DNA of 64,000 bases, from contig QPMI01000036.1 in the NCBI GenBank assembly GCA_004431415.1, forward strand, positions 196,001-260,000. The letters run 5' to 3'. A program made the position numbers and the translations under genes. This DNA is from Cyanophora paradoxa. Taxonomy: Eukaryota; Glaucocystophyceae; Cyanophorales; Cyanophoraceae. Every line of letters starts with the position of its first letter. The first letter of the stretch is position 1. The notes under the pieces are model-generated. The model worked only from the letters and a program-made list of their open reading frames with translations, was not told where the DNA came from and ran no database searches. This document shows, in pieces, positions 36,156-50,960 of the stretch.

Positions 36156-38770
36156 ATGTCGGCGCCGGCGACCCCGGCCTCGGCGGCGTCCACTTCGACG
36201 AGCAATGTCGGCCATCAGGCCGCCTCCGTGATGGTTGCGTCCGCGGCGGACTGCATCTCGCTCTGGGATCTCCCTTCCTCGACGACGCCCCTCTCGGTCG
36301 TCAACACGCCGGCTAGAACGAACTGCATTCGATGGAGCGCGAACAGTGCGCCGCGCGCCCGCCCTCTCCGAGCGCCCGCCGCCGAGCCGACTCCCGCGCC
36401 GCAGACCAGACGATAGCGAGCGTAGGCAACGACGGAGTCATACGGGTCACGCACGCAGTGACGGGATCTACTGTCCTGTCGATGAACGTGAACGGCCAGG
36501 TGGCTGCGGACCGCTCGCCGCCGCCTGACCCGGCCGGCCCTCTGAGCGCCGCGCGCCCAGGACGGGAAGCCGGAGGTGCTCAACGGCGTCGGGTTCAGCA
36601 GCTCATCGCGCTTCCTCGTGACGGGCGGCTCGGACGCGGTCGTGAAGATTTGGGACCTGAAGGCCCGGATCATGATGCGGGCCCTCAAGGCGCGGCCTCC
36701 CCCGGCGCCTGCCGCGGTGGCCCGCGCGCCCTCCAGGCGGGGCGTGACGGCGTGCGGCGCAGGGCCACTCGGCTGCGGTGACGTGCGTGTCGTTCTCGCC
36801 GGAGGACCTGGAGGTGGCGTCGGGCGGCAAGGCCGGCGACGTCTTCGTCCACCAGTTCTCCTCCCAGGAGCACGCCGCCTCCAGCCTCTCCCCGCTCAAG
36901 CTCCCGTCCTCCTGCTCCGCCGTGCGCGCGCGCCGCGCCCGCCGCCCGCCAGCGGGCCGAGGGCGGTGGCGGGGCAGGCGGTGCGGGCGCTGCAGTACGC
37001 GCCGCTGCGGAAGCAGACGCTGGCGGCGTGCCGCGAGGACGGCTCCCTCCAGGTCTGGGACACCACCACGGGGTGCGCCCCGCCCCGCCCAGCCCCGCCG
37101 GCCCCCGCCCCGCCCCGCCGAGGCGACGGGCGGCAGGGCGACGCTGCTGTCGATGACGGGGAAGCACGCGGGGGCGGCCACGGCGCTGGCCTTCTCGCCG
37201 CTGAACGCCATCCTGCTGGCCACCGTCGGCCTCGACTCGCAGATCCTCTTCTACGACCTCGACAACAAGAAGCTCATCAAGAACGTCCAGGCCGAGGAGG
37301 CTCGCCCGCCCCGCCGCCAGCCGGCGCGCCCCGCCTGACGGGCGGCGGGGGCCGGCAGGCGCTCACGGCGGTGGCCTTCACGAACGACGGCTCGGGGCTG
37401 GTCGTGGGGACGGCGCGGGGGCGCGTGCTGCTGTACGACCTGCGGCAGGCGCACGCCGGCCCCGTGCAGGCCCTCGCCGCCCACTCCCAGCCCGTGGCCT
37501 GCGTCGCCGTCACCCACCGCCACTCCAGCGCCTCCAGAGCACGCCCCGCCCCGCCCCATCCCGCCCGCCCGCCCCGCCGGCGCTGACGCGGCGAGCAGAA
37601 GGCGAGCGTGGGGCGGCCGTCTGAGGTCGGCTCCCTCCGCGGCCTTCCGACGTCGCACCGCCGACGCCCGCCTCTCCTTCGCCCCCGCCCCGCCCCGGCC
37701 CCTCCCGCCCGCCCTCGACGCCCGCCGCCCGCCGGCGCCGCCTCCCTCACCGCCCTCGCCGCCGCCCGCGCCTCGGGCGGCGGCCCCGCCGCGGCGGCGG
37801 CCCCGCGTGGGCCCACGGCCGCGGGTGACGCGAACTCTCCCGTGCGGGGCGGCGAGCCGGCTGCGGGGGCGGGGGCGGGGGCGGGGCCTCGCTGCTCGAC
37901 TCGTCGCTGAACGCGTCGCGCCTCGGGCTCGACGAGTCCCTCCTCCAGACCCCTCCTTCCCCTCCAAGACCGCCCCCGCACCGCCACCTCGCCCCCGACC
38001 CGCCCGCCCCGCACTCTTCTCCGCCCCGCCCCGCCGCCCCTCGCCCCCGCTCCCGCCCGCCCCTCCTCCCTCCCCGCCCCGCCCGTACGCGACGGACCCC
38101 GCCCCCGGGCCCGCCCCGCCGCCTCCCCGGAGCCTTCACCCGTGCCGTGCGCCCCCGCTGACCGCCGCTGACCCGCCGCCCCTGCTGACCCCCGGCCCCG
38201 CAGGCCGCCCCGCGCCTCGGCCAGCGCCCTCTTGTGCGTCCGCCCGCGTCAGCAGCCGCGCCGCTCACCCGTTTGCAGCAGCACAGCCCGGCCCGCGGCG
38301 CCCAGCGCCCCGGCGCCTTCCCCAGCGCCGAGCGCGGCTGCGGGCGGGGCGGCGAGCACGGCGGGGTGGTGGAGCGTGCGGCTGCCGCCATCGCCGGCGC
38401 CGGTGCCAAGGTGCGGCGGGCGGCGCGAGGCGCCGGGGACGGCGCGTGACGGCGCGCGGGGCGGCAGGAGGCGCTGGAGGCGGGGCTGGTGCGGTCGATG
38501 CTGGAGGAGGTGCTGGAGGAGGGGCGGCGGGAGGCGCGCGCGGAGATGCAGGCCCTCCACGTCGACATGCTCCGCTGCTTCCACGAGCTCCAGGCCCGCC
38601 CCCCCGCCCGCCCCGCGCCCCGCCGGCCTGCGGGGCCTGATGCCCGGCGGCAGTCGGAGACGTCGGGGGCGATGCGAGCGCTGCTGGAGCAGGTGCAGGA
38701 GCTGACGGAGGAGGTCGCCGCCCTCCGCCGCGAGTCTCAGCGCGCCCGCGCCGCCGCCGTCTTCTCCTAG
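36156..38770 (+). CDS. NEDD1: NEDD1 (GCP-WD) gamma-tubulin ring complex recruiter
   Basis: Centrosomal/spindle WD40 protein that brings gamma-tubulin to microtubule-nucleating sites. ATG at 36156: MSAPATPASAASTSTSNVGH, then VMVASAADCISLWDLPS, QTIASVGNDGVIRVTHAVTG, FLVTGGSDAVVKIWDLKARI, AVTCVSFSPEDLEVASGGKA, VRALQYAPLRKQTLAACRED, GSLQVWDTTTG, ALAFSPLNAILLATVGLDSQ, ILFYDLDNKKLIKNVQAEE and VVGTARGRVLLYDLRQAHAG. This matches NEDD1 repeat by repeat, including the Y.L.KK and GLD..I..YD blocks. A low-complexity linker (37600-38450) precedes the conserved C-terminal helices LVRSMLEEVLEEGRREARAE, MQALHVDMLRCFHEL and LLEQVQELTEEVAALRRESQ, which in NEDD1 bind gamma-tubulin. Stop 38768-38770. Divergent from FZR1. 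Confidence 0.92.
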
Positions 38771-39162
38771 CGCCCCGCCCCCGCCCTCTCTCAACACGTC
38801 CAGCTTTCGAGCCCCCGGGGGCAGACACGCCGGTCGCCGGGCGAGGCGGGGCGCGGGGTGCAGGGGGCGCGGGGTGTCGGGCCGCCGGGTCCAGGCCCTG
38901 GCAGTGGCCCTCAGGGGCGAGTTCGAGGTGGGGACACTGTGCACGTGCAGCATAGGCCAACAGCTAGGGGCGAGGCGGTGAGGGGCGGACACTGTGCGGC
39001 ACATCATCAGTGTGCATCGACTTCGAATTCATGTCCGCGTGCCATGGCGGCAGGCGCCGGGAGGCGGCGGCAGTGCCGCGGCAGTGCAGGGGGGGGGATA
39101 CCGGTGCACGAAACTTGCCGAAAGTTCCAGTCCAGCTGCAGCACAGCAACCCGACCTAGCGA
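38771..39162. other. Intergenic region, NEDD1 to AHSA1
   Basis: 392 bp between two plus-strand genes, the 3' UTR of one and the promoter of the other. Contains a GGGGGGGG run near 39090. No ORF with recognisable content. Confidence 0.5.
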
Positions 39163-40892
39163 ATGGCACGCGTCGGCGAGGGAGACCCGCGTTGGTGCGC
39201 GCAGATGGCCACGCGCGGCGCCTCCTGCGCGGCTGTGCACGGCGGCTGGCATCCGCCACTCACCGCCTCACCGCCGGCGCGGCGCAGGATCGTGAACGAG
39301 CGTCAGGATGGCGCCAACGTTAACAATTGGCATTGGGTCGAAAAGGACTGCTCAAAGCTCTCGCGCGACCGGATCACCGAGCTGCTCGAGAAGCAGAAGG
39401 TACCCGCGCTTGCTGGCCAGGGCCTGCGCCGCCGGCGGCAGTGCGCGTGCGCTGATGCGTGTGTTCCACCGCAGGTTATTGATGAGAAGGAGCTGACGAT
39501 GGAAATCACGAAGGTGGATAGCATCTCCGGCGAGGCGACCGCGAACAACAGGAAAGGCAAGCGCATCGTGTTCTACGAGCTGGACGTCAAGCTCAAGTGG
39601 AAGGGTGCGTCGCGTGCCGCCGCGCGCGGCGCGCTGGCGCGAACCGCCGGCGCAGGCCAGATCAAGGACTCGGATGACAAGGTGATAGCGACGGCGGACG
39701 GCAATGCGGAGATTACGAACCTGTCGGAGGAGCAGGACGCCGATGACCTGGAGGTGCGCGGCTGCCGTCCGGGGGCGCGCTCGCGGCCGGCTGCCGACGC
39801 GAAGGTTCTGGGCGCTCCGCGCAGGTCGTCGTCAGCACCAGCGGCACGTCGGCGAACCACGAGCGGCTGCGATCGATCATGCGCACGCACGGCATTCCCT
39901 TCATCCGCAAGCGCCTCGGGCAGTTCATCCGCGAGTTCAAGGCCGGTGCGGGCCGCCGGCCGCCGTCGCGCGCTCGCGCCTCGTCCCGACAGGCCGCGCC
40001 GCAGGCGAGGGCTGTTTCACGATCTCGGGAGGCTCTTCGTCGCCTGCGCCGATCCCGCCCAAGTCGGCGAGCCCCGCGCCGGCGAAGCCCGCCGCGGCGG
40101 CCGAGCCGGTCAAGCCGGCGACAGCAGCAGCGCCCGCAGCAGCAGCACCGGCAGCGCCGGCCAAGAAGGGCGCAGGGAGAACGATCAAGATGAAGGCGAG
40201 ATGGGCGGGGCCGCGCCGCGCCGTGGGGCGCGGGGCGCGGGCTGAGGCGGGCGGGGCGTGCAGGTGACGTTCCAGTGCCCGGCGGCGGAGCTGTACGAGT
40301 GCCTGGTGGACGAGGCCCGCGTCGCTGCCTACACCCAGTCCAAGGCCACCATCAGGTGCCCCCTCCCCGCCCCGCCCCGCCCCGCCCCGCCCCCGCCCCG
40401 CCCCCCGCCCCGCCGCCGACGCCGGGGGCCGACGCGCGCGCAGCCGGGAAGTGGGGAGCAGCTTCTCGATGTTCGGGGGCTCGATCACGGGGCGCCAGGT
40501 GGAGCTGGTGCCGGGCAAGCGCATCGTGCAGGACTGGCGCTTCTCCGACTGGGCCGAGGGCGTCCTCTCCAAGGCCCGCCCCGCCCCGCCCCGCCCCCAA
40601 GGGGCGCCCCGCGGCGTCGCTGAGGGGGGCGGGCGGGCAGGTGACGATGGACCTGGAGCAGGACAAGGAGGACGGCAACGCGTGCGTGCTGCAGCTCGTG
40701 CAGGAGGGCGTCCCCGAGACCGACGCCGGCGGCCACGGCGGCGTCGTCGAGCGCACCCAGCAGGGCTGGCGCATGCACTTCTTCGAGAAGATCAAGGTCC
40801 CGCCCGCCCCGCGCCCCGCCCCCCCGCCCCGGCCGCCCCCGACGCCCCCCGCGCAGCACGTCTTCAACTTCGGCACCACTTTCCACTTCTGA
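39163..40892 (+). CDS. AHSA1: Activator of Hsp90 ATPase (AHA1)
   Basis: Cochaperone that stimulates Hsp90 ATP hydrolysis in the cytosol. ATG 39163 gives MARVGEGDPRW and, after a GTGCGCG intron, IVNERQDGANVNNWHWVEKD. NVNNWHW is the conserved NxNNWHW motif of Aha1. Then come LSRDRITELLEKQK, EITKVDSISGEATANNRKGK, IVFYELDVKLKWKG, GNAEITNLSEEQDADDLE and IMRTHGIPFIRKRLGQFIRE. An Ala/Pro linker (APAKPAAAAEPVKP) leads to the C-terminal AHSA1/START domain: VTFQCPAAELYECLVDEARV, YTQSKATI, SSFSMFGGSITGRQVELVPG, IVQDWRFSDWAEG, VVERTQQGWRMHFFEKIK and VFNFGTTFHF. Stop at 40890-40892. Both domains are complete. Convergent with THIC. Confidence 0.95.
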
Positions 40893-44312
<3,420 letters not shown>

Positions 44313-46008
44313 TCATTGGATGGTGCAGCAGGGGCAGGCGCGGTTCTTCTGCTGCTGCTGGGGAGGGGGCAGGCTGCGGGCGGCCTGCTGGAGCTGGGCG
44401 ATCGTGCTGTCCTTGTTCTGCATCTCCCGCATCTGCATCGTCGTCCGCGCCTCCAGCTGGCTGATCTTCGACTCCAGCTGCAGGTTCATCTCCCGCAGCT
44501 GGGAGGGCGGCGCCGAGGGTGTGTCGGCGGGGGGGGGGGCGGCACGGGGGGGGGCTGCGGGGGCGCACCCGCTGGGACTCCTCCTTGGCCTGTTTCTCGA
44601 GGTCCTCCTGCTTGGATTTGAGCATCCGCACGGCCTCTGCCTTCGCCTTCACCACCTCCTGCTCCGACTCCTCCCGCGCCCGCGCCAGCTCCCGCTCGTG
44701 CAGCTGCCGCCCCGCGTCAGGCGCAGTCTCACAGCAAGAAAGACCGACAATCTCCAAGGATAACGTGGGAGGGCGCACCTCGAGCAGGCTGCGCTCCGTC
44801 TCTTCCCTGGTCGTGGCGACGGTGCGCTCCCAGTTCTCGCGCTCCCTCTGCACCAACGCCTCCGCCTCCTCCTTTGCCGCCTGTAATCGCTGCCTGCAGC
44901 GCGGGTCGGGAGCGAACTGATGAGCACCTGGCGTGGCAGCGGACCTTTCTTCCCTCGCTTGCGCTTGGAACTTCTCTCTTTCTTTGCTGTGCTCGAGGAC
45001 CAGCCGCTCCAGATCTTCCCGAAACTGCCCTCCGAACACATCATGAGCACGCTGCATCAAAGAGAAACGGATAAGGTGTGGTGAAGGAACAGACCCTTCG
45101 GCAGACTTCTTCATGCTCTCCCCGCAGTGGCCGGAGCTGCTTATCCACCTCCACGTCAAGCAGGGCGGGGAGATCCAGGAGGAACAGCTCCAAGTGAATG
45201 TCCTCCGTGTCCATGGTGTTCCGGATGCGCCCCGCGGGCAGCTGCATGGCGTACCTGCCACCGGGGCTCAGCCTCGATGCGCAGAGCCAGCCGCACGCGT
45301 GGAGCGAGCGGACCATGATCGGTACACCATATTGGGCTGCATCCCTTCTAGCGATACGAAGAGATCCGCCAGCAGCGGGTCGACCTGCGGCTGCTGCCCG
45401 TCGCCGATCTGGTGGTGGAGCTCCACGCGTACGTTGTCCGTCAGGTCGCCAGTCAGCTCGCCCTGCACGGGGCTGGGAGCGGAACGAGAGGTGAGCTCGA
45501 CGAGCGCCTGGGCGAGCAGCCGATGAGCGCACAAGGAGAACTCGGCGTTCCAGTCCGGGTTCACGTTCGCGAAGAGCGTCTTCGTCCAGTACTCCGTCTC
45601 GTGCAGCCTCAAAGTTGCGTAGCCTGCTCATGAAGTTTAAGCTCGCTTTCGACTCTGCAGCCCGTAGACGCCGGAAACTCGAGCGCACCGTTGTGCTCAG
45701 CCTGCCCCGCCTCGTCCAGGCCTCCGAGCAGGTTCTTGGCCTCAATGACTGACGGAAAAGTATAAGCACAAGAACGTAGGGCCATGCGCGATAACAGAAG
45801 AGCGGGGCGCACCCCGAACGAGAAGCCGCCGCTGGCTCATCCACTGCTTCAAATCCAGCTCCTCGTCGTCAAACGGGATGGCCGTCTGATCATCGTGATG
45901 ATACCGGGCCGAGGACAGAGGGCTAGCTATGTCAAGCTGGACGTCGTCGAGGTAGTGCGCCGGTTTCGACGGGACCGGGGCGTAGGAGCCCCGCGAATCG
46001 CCCAGCAT
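44313..46008 (-). CDS. C2-domain plus coiled-coil protein with CPCC tail
   Basis: Not identified by name. ATG at 46008: MLGDSRGSYAPVPSKPAHYL, then FDDEELDLKQWMSQRRLL. A C2 domain reads RVIEAKNLLGGLDEAG, LRLHETEYWTKTLFANVNPD with WNAEFSL, then VRVELHHQIGDGQQPQVD and LLADLFVSLEGMQ. A following block has GGRYAMQLPAGRIRNTMDTE and DIHLELFLLDLPALLDVEVD. The C-terminal half is coiled coil (REDLERLVLEHSKEREKFQA, RERENWERTVATTREETERS, LREMNLQLESKISQLEARTT, MREMQNKDSTIAQLQQAARS). It ends QQQQKNRACPCCTIQ, with a CPCC cysteine cluster that could bind metal. The architecture recalls centrosomal C2/coiled-coil proteins such as CEP120, but one C2 is not enough to name it. Divergent from the UVR-TPR gene by 140 bp. 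Confidence 0.72.
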
Positions 46009-46148
46009 GCGCGCCCCCGCAGCACCTAGCTAACGATTTCGTGCACGACAGCCGCCCGGACTGGCGGCTGTTCAAGCCGCTGTTGATCGGCGGGGTACAG
46101 GGTCTCGGAAGGGTCGCTACGGATTACAGGGGATCTGCTGCGGATTGC
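46009..46148. promoter_or_regulatory. 140-bp bidirectional promoter, C2/coiled-coil / UVR-TPR gene
   Basis: Two opposing start codons are separated by 140 bp. No recognised motif. Confidence 0.5.
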
Positions 46149-47865
46149 ATGGTCGCTACGGCCTTTGTGGCTCCGGCCCCGCTGCACCCGGCTGCAGCAG
46201 CGCCGAGGAGCTGCTTTGCGCACAGCACGCGCAGCCCGGCCGCAGCTGCGGGCCGCAAATCCGGCGTCTGCCGCTCTTACAGCCTTCAGATCGCATTACA
46301 GCCGGATGTCACTAGAACGACTAGAACGACCGCGCGCTGCCCGAGTGGCAGCCAGCGGCGCGGCACGTTCGTCGGCTTGCGGCTCCAGGGCGCCGCGCAC
46401 CCGGTCCCCGCTTGGTCCCATGGCAGCGTACGCACAGTTCCGCTCGTCATGCGGCTCATTTGCAGTCCGTTTGTTCATTCGTTCGCGCAGAGTGCACGCG
46501 GGCCACTCTGCCAGGCCAACGACGGCGAGGGTGCCCCAGACGAGGGAGATCTAGACAATGCAATGCCTGCCATCCCGAACAGCCTCTCCCACATAGCGCA
46601 GCTGAATCAGGCGATGCAAGAGGCCGCGGAGCGCGAGGACTTCGAAACGGCGGCGAAGTTGAGGGACGAAATCCTTGCGCTGGAGGGGGCGAGCCTGCTC
46701 GTGGCGGAGCCCGAACGCGAGCTCGCATCCTTATCGCCATCGAGCATCATCCAAAAGTGCATCAACATGCTGAAGACTGGCAAGACGACAGGCGCCCGCC
46801 CTGTGTCCCACGCGTGCGCCCGTGCGCATGTGGGGCAGGGCCGATCGGGGCGGCGGCGCAGATCGGTGCTTCGCGTGCGACCAGCTGGGCGAGGTCGGCG
46901 TGGGGGAGAAGGCCCTCGAGGCGCTCGCGGTGCGCCCTCCCGGCGCCGGCGCCCCGCGCCCGGCGCCGGGCGGCGGCTGAGGGGCGGGGCAGGAGGCGCT
47001 GCACGACAGCAGCGTGGACGTGCGGAACCGGGCGGAGCGGGCGTTCTGGCTGGTGGTGCACCGCTACGGGATGGCCGAGGTGGACGCCCGCCTCCAGGAC
47101 GGCATCACCGCCATGCGCGAGGGCCGCCTCGGTCCGCGCGCCCCGCCCGCGGGCCCCGCCGCGGCCCCGCCCGACGCGGGGCGGGCGCGGGGCGCAGAGG
47201 ACGGGGTGCGCATCTTCGGCGAGGTCATCCGCCTCGCCCCGGACTTCGCCGGCGCGCTCCCCTCCCCGCCCGGCCCCGCCCCCCGCCCCCGCCTGAGCCC
47301 GCCCCAGAGGCGTACAACAAGCGCGCGACGTGCCTGTACCTCCTCAAGCGCTTCGACGCGAGCCTCGCCGACTGCGAGAAGGCCCGACGCACCCCGCCCC
47401 GCGCCGCCCCGCCCCGGCCCCGGGCGGCCGACGCCGGCGCAGGTGGTCGAGCTGCAGCCGAAGCACTTCGGCGCCCTCTCCGGCATGGGCCTCTGGTGCC
47501 CCCCCCCCCGCCCGCAAGCCCCCATCCGCCCCGGCCCGGCCCGACGCCGGGGGGGGCCAGCCGGATCGGGCAGGACGACTACGAGGGGGCGCTCCAAGCA
47601 TTCACGCGCGCCGTCGCCGTCAACCCCGTGCGCCCCACGCCGCCCGCCCCCCTACGCCGCCCGCCCCCCTGCGCCGCCCGCCCCGCTTCGCGCCCCTGAC
47701 GTCTTGACCGCCACAGAACATGCTGCAAGTGAGCCGCGCGGCCGTCGGGTCAGACGGGGCGGGCGCCCCGGCCCCTGACGCCCGCCCTCGCCCGCGCAGG
47801 TGAAGCAGTACATCGCGGCCGTCCGCGTCAAGCTCCAGAAGCGCGACCGCGAGCGCGGGCAGTGA
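46149..47865 (+). CDS. Plastid-targeted UVR and TPR protein
   Basis: ATG at 46149 gives MVATAFVAPAPLHPAAAAPR, a transit peptide with AFVAP and no signal peptide. The UVR motif follows (IAQLNQAMQEAAEREDFETA with AKLRDEILALEG). Then come IQKCINMLKTG, RCFACDQLGEVGVGEKALEA, VRNRAERAFWLVVHRYGMAE and LQDGITAMREGRL. TPR units are VRIFGEVIRLAPDFA, AYNKRATCLYLLKRFDASLA, VVELQPKHFGALSGMGL and DYEGALQAFTRAVAVNP. The end is VKQYIAAVRVKLQKRDRERG then Gln and TGA (47863-47865). HFGALSG.G after an NKRA..LYL unit is typical of a plant/algal and bacterial TPR family of unknown exact role. UVR motifs in plastid proteins mediate protein-protein contacts (as in ClpC and EXECUTER). Function is inferred only as a plastid scaffold. 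Confidence 0.8.
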
Positions 47866-48042
47866 TGCGGCTGCGCAGCGCGCGAGACTCGGAGGGCGCT
47901 GCGGCAACTTGTACACATTTCCCTGTACCATATGAACAGACGTAGATCTAGACTGCACTGTGAACGGGACGCGTCCGATGGCCGCACGGATGTGGCCACG
48001 GGGGGGGGGGGGGGGGGGTAAAGCGGCGAAAGCAGGCTGGAA
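47866..48042. other. Spacer UVR-TPR to TOM7 with poly-G run
   Basis: 177 bp between two plus-strand genes. An uninterrupted run of 18 or more G (about 48001-48018) sits 25 nt before the TOM7 start codon. It is either a real homopolymer in the 5' UTR or a collapsed/uncertain assembly spot. Confidence 0.7.
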
Positions 48043-48607
48043 ATGGGGCGCGTCGGGGACACTCGCCGCGCTGTGAAGAACACCGTGAACACGATCGGCA
48101 AGGTCGGGAAGGTGCGTCGGGTCGATCCCGCCGATACTCCGAATCCTGCTAGCTTCGTTCCATCCGCCTCTCCGCTCGCCTCGTTTCGCGCTGCATAGCT
48201 TTTACCGGATAGGCACAAGCTCCCCGAGATCGCGAGCTGCCGCTTGGTCGCACCACATGAGCTCGCCGCTGACGCTTGACTGCACCCAGAACGCGATGTA
48301 CTATGGCTTCGTGGTACGCCAGCTGCATTATTGCCTCGCTTCTGCTGCGCTCCCTCTCACGCGCTCGGCCCGCGCAGCCCCTCATCCTCTACCGTGCGCC
48401 GCGCCAGCTACCGAACCCTGGTCCCCTTTCTGCCCCGCCTCGCTTTATGCTGACGTGCACCGCTCCGCCGGCAGTTGGCTTCACGCAGTGCAACCCGCGG
48501 CCTGCGGTGCTCGGCCCCTCTCCGCTCGTGCGCGGGCGCACCTCACGCCACGCGGGCAGCTCGGCGACCTGCTCTGGACGGCGACCCAGGCGGTCCCGCA
48601 GCAGTAG
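48043..48607 (+). CDS. TOM7: Mitochondrial outer-membrane translocase subunit TOM7
   Basis: A small tail-anchored subunit that regulates TOM complex assembly, here in five exons. ATG 48043 gives MGRVGDTRRAVKNTVNTIGK and VGK; after an intron ending TGACTGCACCCAG comes NAMYYGFV. Next are PLILY, then LGFTQCNPRPA, then LGDLLWTATQAVPQQ with TAG at 48605-48607. The joined core, YYGF.PLI.Y.GF....P.P...LLW, matches TOM7 from animals and plants. The transmembrane helix spans about residues 24-37. About 62 residues. Each join keeps frame and uses GT...AG with a CTNAC-like element. Easy to miss because no exon exceeds about 70 nt. Confidence 0.86.
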
Positions 48608-48897
48608 ACATGCAACGCGCACGGCGGCTCCGCGTCGGCCCCCCGGCCGCCTCTATCAGTGCGATCGCAGGGCAGCGGTGCCCCACGCACTCCCGCCCTC
48701 GCATGTGAAGGCTTCTCTTAGGTTAATCGAGTAGGATACAGATTGCGTTACTTCGCTCAAAATGAACATATGGATCCTCGTACTAGTACTACGCTCGTTA
48801 ACTTAGGGGCGCGGGCACTGAGAAGCGCCTGCGGCTACGGGCAGAGACAGGGGGCGGGTGTGAGCTTCTCGTACTACGACACCAGCTGACGCGGGCA
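48608..48897. other. Convergent spacer, TOM7 / unknown gene
   Basis: 290 bp between opposing stops. AT-richer at 48715-48810, with a CGTACTAGTACTACG palindrome. No gene seen. Confidence 0.5.
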
Positions 48898-50652
48898 CTA
48901 CTTGGTGGAGCCGATGCCGAAGTAGGCGGGCATGAGGTCCTTGGCGTGGCCGTTGGCGTGCTCGGCGACCCCGAAGAGCTCGAGGCCGACGGGGATCATC
49001 GGCCGCTTCAGGTTCCACCCCAGCTGCGCGCCCCCCGCGCGTCAGGTTGGGGCCTCGCAGGGGATGGGAGGGGCGGGGGCCCCGGGGCGGGCGGGGGAGG
49101 CACCTCCATGTAGGTCGTGATGGGCCGCAGGTACTTCTCCTTCGGCTCGAGCGCCGCCAGCCGCTCCCGCAGCGGCAGTTCCGCGCTGCTCACCGGCGCG
49201 GATGCGCTGCCGCTGAGCCCGGCGCCGCTGCGGCCGCGGGCGGTGCCGCGCTCGTAGGCGGCGCTGCCGTGGGAGGCCTGGATGCGCCGCGGCGGCTCCA
49301 TCTCCCGCACGATCGTCACGTTCCCCGCCACCGTCACGCTCCCCGAGGCCGCCGGCTGCGACGCCGCCGCCGCCGCCGCCGACGCCGGCCGCCCCTTCGT
49401 CGCCTCCCCGGGCGCCGCCGCCGCCCCCGGAGCGTCGTTCTCGTCGGCGGGGGGCGCGGGGCGCGGCTGGGCGCTCTTCGCGCGGCGGCGGGCCTCGCGC
49501 TTCTCGCGCTCGGCGGCGCGCTCCTTCTGGAGCCAGTTGGGGAGGGAGAGCTCGCGCAGGTGCGCCTGCTTGGCGAGCTGCTCCCGCATGTGCGCGTTCA
49601 GCACCTCCGCCGGCGTGTACTGTGGCGGCTTCGTCAGCCCCTTCTTCAGCCTGCGCAGCGCGGGGCCGTCAGCCGGTGCCGCCGGGGCGGGAGGGGCGGG
49701 GGCGGGGCGGGGCGCGCTTGTTGGGATGCGAGATCTCGCCGGCGACGAGGAGGGAGGCGCTGCCCGGCTGCTGCCCTCCCCGCGACGCCGCCCGCGCGAG
49801 CTCCATCGCCTTCATCCGGTGCGGGGCGACGGGGAGGGTCTTGACGCCGGCGTGCTGGTTGCGCTCGGGGGCGTCGGCGAGGCCCTCCCAGCCGGCGAGC
49901 TGCTCGTCGTAGTAGTACGGGTTGAACGGCGGCGGCGTCGCCCCGCCGCTCGACGGCGCCCGCCGCACGAACGGGTCCCCCAGCACGGGGCCCCCGCCCT
50001 TCGGCACGGGGCCCGCCCCGCGCACGTTCCCCGCGGGGGCCGCCGAGGCGCGCCGCCGGACCTCCTCGGGGCTCGGGTCCGGCTTGCCGTCCACCGCGAG
50101 CTGCTTCTCCCCCGCCTCCGCCCACGCGTTCTTCAGGTTTCCCTGCCGCGCCGCCTCCCGCGCCGCCTTGCTCGCGTAGTACTCCTTCGAGACCTGTGCC
50201 CGCCCTCAGCGCCCGCCCCGCCGCCGCCCTCGAGGGGGAGGAGGAGCACCTCGCCGAGGATGCGCGCCCGCCGCGCCTGCACTTGGGGGCCATTCCCCGT
50301 GATTCCCCCGAAGTGATCAGACCAGTGCTTGTCCTGCCGCACCGAGTCAGGCGCCGGCGGGCATCTGCGAGGGCCGGCCCTCGCTGACCGTCCAGAACTC
50401 TTTGTTGATGGTGTCCCGCCAGATACTGCGCCGCGGATGATCAATAAGCAAGAAAGAGCCTCAAGGTAGCGGCGCCGCTGGTCTTAGCCAGAAGCCAAAA
50501 CGGTCTCAAGATAGAGCCGTCGCGAGTCTTAGCTAGAAGCCTAGCTGGCGGCGAGGCGTCGCAAGAACACTCAGAAAGCATGGCACAGGAACTCACATGT
50601 CGGCTGTCACTGCATCCACCGCCCTAGCACTGTCGCCGCGGCTGATGGCCAT
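48898..50652 (-). CDS. Unrecognised protein with conserved-looking termini
   Basis: No family assigned. ATG at 50652: MAISRGDSARAVDAVTADII, WRDTINKEFWT, DKHWSDHFGGITGNGPQVQA and RRARILGE. A helical segment follows (VSKEYYASKAAREAARQGNL then KNAWAEAGEKQLAVDGKPDP), then PFNPYYYDEQLAGWEGL and VAPHRMKAMELARAA. Next are PPQYTPAEVLNAHMREQLAK, LPNWLQKERAAEREKREARR and an Ala/Pro low-complexity linker. The last exons are EPKEKYLRPITTYM and LGWNLKRPMIPVGLELFGVA, with EHANGHAKDLMPAYFGIGST and Lys at the stop (48898). Trp/His-rich ends with 'W..HFG' and 'Y....G..PMIPVG.E' elements give the feel of a ciliary microtubule inner protein, but this is speculation. About 400 residues. Confidence 0.65.
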
Positions 50653-50960
50653 GTCGCCTCTCTGTATGTGCCGTTGAGGCTTAGCTAGCCGCCACAAGTC
50701 GCTAGCTCTTAGTTTCTCGCTCCTTTATCGTCCGCACGGCTCCTGGAAGCTCGCCTAGGCTGGAGCCGCGGAGAGTTCGTGTGCTAAAATTTGTGGTCTC
50801 TTGGTGGGGTAGCGTATTTCTGGTGCATAGGGGTAGAGCCGACGCTGCCGGCGTCCACGTCCCCGCCAGCTGCAGCGCGTACGCTGCACCTGTAGTGTTG
50901 GTTGAGCACTGTCGACATAAGCTGCGCACAGCGGACCGACAAGGAAGCCGTCCATTGATC
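50653..50960. promoter_or_regulatory. Divergent region, unknown gene / F-box gene
   Basis: 308 bp between opposing start codons. No recognised motif. Open frames on both strands lack support. Confidence 0.45.
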
